The translations under genes were made by a program, and so were the position numbers. The notes below the pieces were generated by a model. That model did not search any database, was not told the origin of the DNA, and saw only the letters and a program-made list of their open reading frames with translations. Positions 30,059-32,943 of a stretch of 32,943 nt of DNA are shown here, one piece after another. The stretch is taken from contig JAFZIJ010000132.1 in NCBI GenBank assembly GCA_017554445.1, positions 1 through 32,943 on the forward strand, given 5' to 3'. This DNA is from Victivallales bacterium. GTDB lineage: Bacteria; Verrucomicrobiota; Lentisphaeria; Oligosphaerales; Oligosphaeraceae. Numbering within the stretch: position 1 is the stretch's first letter; each line of letters opens with the position of its first letter.

Positions 30059-31402
30059 ATGATGGAATCCCTCAGAACCTATCTTGCGTATCCGTTTGTG
30101 CGGTATGCGTTGGTCGCGGGCGTCATGATCGCGCTCTGTTCGTCGCTTCTTGGTGTAACGCTTGTGCTCAAACGCTTTTCGTTGATTGGCGACGGACTGT
30201 CGCACGTCGCCTTCGGAGCGTTGGCTGTTGCGTCCGTTTTGCGGTTGACGGCACCGATGATTTTTGTCCTGCCCGCCACTGTATTGTGCGCCGTGGCACT
30301 GCTTTGCGCAAGCCGTAATTCACGAATCCGTGGCGATGCATCCATCGCCATGTTGTCCGTCGGTTCGTTGGCGATTGGCTATCTGCTGCTCAATCTCTTT
30401 GGCAAATCCTCCAATCTCTCAGGCGATGTCTGCACGACATTGTTCGGCTCGACTTCCATTCTGACGCTTTCCGAACTGGACGCATGGCTTTGCGCATTGC
30501 TCTCCATGGGTGTGGTCGTCTTCTTTATCTTGTTCTACGAACGCATCTTCGCGATTACGTTCGATGAAACATCCGCCCGTGCAGGTGGTGTCCGCACAGG
30601 GCTTTGCAATCTGTTTCTGGCAGTCGTCGTGGCGGTCATCATCGTGTTGGCCATGAATCTTGTCGGTTCTTTGCTGATTTCGGCGCTCATCGTTTTTCCC
30701 GCGTTGGCGGCCATGCGCGTCTGCCGAAGCTTCCTTGGCGTAACCATCTGCGCGGCCGTTCTTTCCGTGGCGTGCGCATTGATCGGCATGCTGACGGCCA
30801 TTCTGGGAGGAACGCCTGTCGGTTCGACGATTGTGGCGGCGGACATGATCGTTTTCCTCCTGTGCGCCGTGATCGGCATGTTGCTTCCGCATCTGCGGCT
30901 TAGAAAAATGGCTTCCGCCGCGTTATGTTTGATGGTGCTTTTTACGGTTTCCTGTGGACAGAAGCAACCATCGCAACAGTCTGATAAAAAAGAAGATGCA
31001 AAAGTTTCTGCCCAGAAGGAAAATGCCGATACGACGAAGCCGGCAGAAGTCCAAAAGGAAGCGAAAATCGATGTGGATCTGACGAAAGTCAATTCCAATA
31101 TGGTTTATGTGCAAGTGTTCTACATGATGCAGAAACCGGAGGACTACAATGGCCAGACCATCCGGCTGCCGGGCGTCTGCACGATCATGAAGAATCGTGT
31201 CACCCAGCAGAGGACCTACAATTGCAACGTGTTAGACAGCGCTGGATGCTGCGCGAAGATGATTCCCTTCAAGCTGGCGGATGCGAACGCCGCCTATCCG
31301 AAGAGCGGTGAGGCCATCACTGTGACAGGAAAATTCCAAGTCGTGACAGAGAACGATAAAACTTTCGGCGTGCTCAATGACGCTGTAGTTGAACAGAATT
31401 AA
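30059..31402 (+). CDS. znuB: Zinc ABC transporter permease fused to a lipoprotein-like periplasmic domain
   Basis: The protein has 447 residues from ATG 30059 (AAAGGAGG six bases upstream; ATG 30062 is equally usable). Residues 1-280 are a complete ABC-3 permease with about eight membrane helices, starting MIALCSSLLGVTLVLKRFSL and with the FDETSARAGGVRTG and NLVGSLLISALIVFPALAA segments. Reading continues without stop into M284-ASAALCLMVLFTVSC, which looks exactly like a lipoprotein signal peptide with its lipobox Cys at 299. After a Lys/Glu/Gln-rich linker (300-335) comes a compact domain: VYVQVFYMMQKPEDYNGQTI, CNVLDSAGCCAKMIPF and AITVTGKFQVV. Similar domains occur as separate lipoproteins near zinc transporters of Firmicutes. 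Either the fusion is real or an internal start at 30908 is used. Confidence 0.85.
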   Translation: MMESLRTYLAYPFVRYALVAGVMIALCSSLLGVTLVLKRFSLIGDGLSHVAFGALAVASVLRLTAPMIFVLPATVLCAVALLCASRNSRIRGDASIAMLSVGSLAIGYLLLNLFGKSSNLSGDVCTTLFGSTSILTLSELDAWLCALLSMGVVVFFILFYERIFAITFDETSARAGGVRTGLCNLFLAVVVAVIIVLAMNLVGSLLISALIVFPALAAMRVCRSFLGVTICAAVLSVACALIGMLTAILGGTPVGSTIVAADMIVFLLCAVIGMLLPHLRLRKMASAALCLMVLFTVSCGQKQPSQQSDKKEDAKVSAQKENADTTKPAEVQKEAKIDVDLTKVNSNMVYVQVFYMMQKPEDYNGQTIRLPGVCTIMKNRVTQQRTYNCNVLDSAGCCAKMIPFKLADANAAYPKSGEAITVTGKFQVVTENDKTFGVLNDAVVEQN

Positions 31403-31516
31403 CAATTTTGGTTCCATTGATGGTTTTTGTGGTGAAAACTGGAAAACAGGCGGAATAGGCGTAAACTATATATATGTAGTCTATTCGTAGAAATCATCAC
31501 ATAAGGAACTGAAAAT

Positions 31517-32089
31517 ATGTCAGAAAAACGGATGTCCGGAGATTTGCGCACTTACGGAGAAGAGCTGTCGCGTTGCCTGCTGGCGACGGATTGGGATTGC
31601 TTAGATGCGATAGGCGAGGCACTTCTGACGGCGAAGAAGAATGGCAATTCCATCTGGTTGTTTGGCAACGGCGGCAGCGCCGCGACGGCGTCGCATGTGA
31701 CGAACGATTTGGTGAAAGGCTGTCGTGTGCGGGACGAAGTCGGTTTCAAGGCCATCTGCCTGAACGATTCGAGCACGTTGCTGACCTGTCTTGCCAACGA
31801 TTTTTCCTATGCGGATGTGTATTCCATTCTGTTGAAGACATATGCGAAGCCGGGCGACGTCGCGTTGGCGTTTTCCGGTAGCGGCAATTCGCCGAACGTC
31901 GTGAACGGATTGGCCGCCGCACGTGAAATCGGCATGAAAACCATCGGTCTGGGCGGCCGCGACGGCGGCAAGATGAAAGCCTTGTGCGACATCATTCTCA
32001 TCGCGCCGACGTATTCCATGGAAATGCTGGAGGATTTGCATCTCTTTTATTTCCATAATCTAGTATGCGCGTTGCGGAAACAGTTGTAA
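31517..32089 (+). CDS. gmhA: SIS-domain phosphoheptose isomerase-like protein
   Basis: The protein has 190 residues, with ATAAGGAA before the ATG. The SIS fold shows WLFGNGGSAATASHVTNDLVKG (phosphosugar loop), AFSGSGNSPNVVNGLAAARE (second loop, S-x-S/G-x-S) and the final helix EMLEDLHLFYFHNLV with the His ligand of the GmhA group. GmhA turns sedoheptulose 7-phosphate into D-glycero-heptose 7-phosphate for lipopolysaccharide core or S-layer sugars. The partner is the ROK kinase starting 12 bp downstream rather than hldE, so another sugar phosphate is possible. The 114-bp leader contains an AT-rich TAAACTATATATATG stretch that may be a promoter. Confidence 0.85.
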   Translation: MSEKRMSGDLRTYGEELSRCLLATDWDCLDAIGEALLTAKKNGNSIWLFGNGGSAATASHVTNDLVKGCRVRDEVGFKAICLNDSSTLLTCLANDFSYADVYSILLKTYAKPGDVALAFSGSGNSPNVVNGLAAAREIGMKTIGLGGRDGGKMKALCDIILIAPTYSMEMLEDLHLFYFHNLVCALRKQL

Positions 32090-32101
32090 GGAGGAGACAA
32101 C

Positions 32102-32943
32102 ATGCTGGCAGGGGCGATCGACGGCGGCGGCACGAAGGTCATGACGGGCATCGTCAATGACGGCGGGAAGATTCTGTCGTCGCGGACGGAATCCGTTCCG
32201 CCGAAGGATGTTGCGGCGTATTTCAACCGTTGCGCGGAGATGCTGAAAGCCTGCGCGGCGGAGGCGGGCGTGACGTTGAAGCAGTTGGACGGCGTCGGCA
32301 TGAGCATTCCGGGCATGACGGACGGGAAGGACTGGGTCTATGGCTCGCCGTCGGCGGGCTGGGGGGCGTTCTCCGCATTGTCGCTATTGGTTCCCTCTCT
32401 AGGACTTCCGTCGGAGAAGATTCATTTGGAGAACGATATCAACGCCTGTGCGTTGGCGGAGTTGCGGTTCGGCGGCGGCGGCCGTGATTTCGTGTGGCTG
32501 ACGATTAGCACAGGCAACGGCGGCGCAGTCGTCGCAAACGGCGAATTGGTTCGCGGCAAATCGTTTTGCGCGGGCGAATTGGGCCATATCAAAGTCGAAT
32601 ACGACCACCCAATACGTTGTGGTTGCGGCGGTTACGGTTGCCTGGAGGCGCATGCCTCCGGCCCTGCGATTGCGCGGATGTGCCGCGAAGTCGGACTGGA
32701 TACGGATGCCGCAGGCTGCGCGGCGCTGTGCCGTCAAGGCGACGAACGCGCATTGGCGGTTTACAAGAAGGCGGGCATGTATTTGGGCCGCGCGTTGGCG
32801 CAATTGGCCAACGCGCTGAATTTCGAGAAGGCGTATCTGGGCGGCGGTGTGTCGCGCAGTCTGGATTTGCTGATGCCGAGCCTTCGCGAAACGTTCGACC
32901 GCGACGCCTTGCCGGAATGCCGCAAGGCGGTCATCGAACGGAC
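32102..32943 (+). CDS. ROK-family sugar kinase, 3'-truncated by the window edge
   Basis: About 280 codons are open from ATG 32102 (AAGGAGGAG upstream) to the window end without a stop. Translation gives the ATP-binding start AIDGGGTKVMTGIV, GVGMSIPGMTDG, the conserved ENDINACALAE, TISTGNGGAVVANG, AGELGHIKVE and the ROK zinc site CGCGGYGCLEAHASG. ROK members are glucose, N-acetylglucosamine, N-acetylmannosamine or fructose kinases, or repressors. There is no N-terminal DNA-binding domain, so this is a kinase. Coupled to the SIS isomerase by a 12-bp gap, it probably acts on the same sugar or sugar phosphate pathway. Only a short C-terminal part is missing (usual length about 300). Confidence 0.9.
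   Translation, partial: MLAGAIDGGGTKVMTGIVNDGGKILSSRTESVPPKDVAAYFNRCAEMLKACAAEAGVTLKQLDGVGMSIPGMTDGKDWVYGSPSAGWGAFSALSLLVPSLGLPSEKIHLENDINACALAELRFGGGGRDFVWLTISTGNGGAVVANGELVRGKSFCAGELGHIKVEYDHPIRCGCGGYGCLEAHASGPAIARMCREVGLDTDAAGCAALCRQGDERALAVYKKAGMYLGRALAQLANALNFEKAYLGGGVSRSLDLLMPSLRETFDRDALPECRKAVIER

Noticed and set aside
1..32943. tRNA, rRNA, prophage, integrase or toxin-antitoxin genes
   Set aside because: None could be supported from sequence by eye on either strand.

Overview
The window looks like a chromosomal segment of a carbohydrate-degrading bacterium of the PVC group, most likely Lentisphaerota or the related Kiritimatiellota. This is inference from gene content: a single prepilin-like protein with an H-X9-DG C-terminal motif, two Tat-targeted Gfo/Idh/MocA oxidoreductases, a secreted alpha/beta hydrolase, a GH29 fucosidase, a HEAT-repeat secreted protein and a Gld-type ABC operon ending in a DUF4340 protein. 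No rRNA, tRNA, integrase or transposase gene was recognised.

Layout. 1-2061: a 5'-truncated FGGY sugar kinase and an amidohydrolase. 2383-7710: an HD-phosphohydrolase/CoaD fusion, a small coiled-coil protein, a secreted esterase-like hydrolase and a UbiB-family kinase. 7710-8760: a repeat-dense scar with the remains of an AAA-ATPase/DUF234 gene. 8778-11390 (minus): GH29 fucosidase and thrC. 11695-12753: mutY with an intact Nudix domain. 13086-15165 (minus): DUF3820 protein, GNAT acetyltransferase and a beta-propeller protein, flanked by direct copies of a dispersed element. 15604-19603: oxidoreductase and HEAT-repeat protein. 19843-24745: four-gene Gld/DUF4340 ABC operon. 24849-27658: second oxidoreductase, F5/8-type lipoprotein, pseudopilin. 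27860-31402: zinc-uptake operon whose permease is fused to a lipoprotein-like domain. 31517-end: SIS-domain isomerase and a ROK kinase cut by the window edge.

The genes suggest import and breakdown of fucose- and uronate-type glycans (inference), zinc acquisition and oxidative-damage repair. The most unusual part is between the genes. There are eight separate tandem arrays of 7-bp units with different sequences, most of them starting at or within a few bases of a stop codon. There are also CTAG motifs phased every 9 bp, REP/BIME-like inverted palindromes with compensatory base changes, a 29-bp tandem repeat, and three copies of a 220-330 bp dispersed element. I regard this intergenic repeat system, together with three domain fusions (HD-CoaD, MutY-MutT, ZnuB-lipoprotein), as the material most worth following up.
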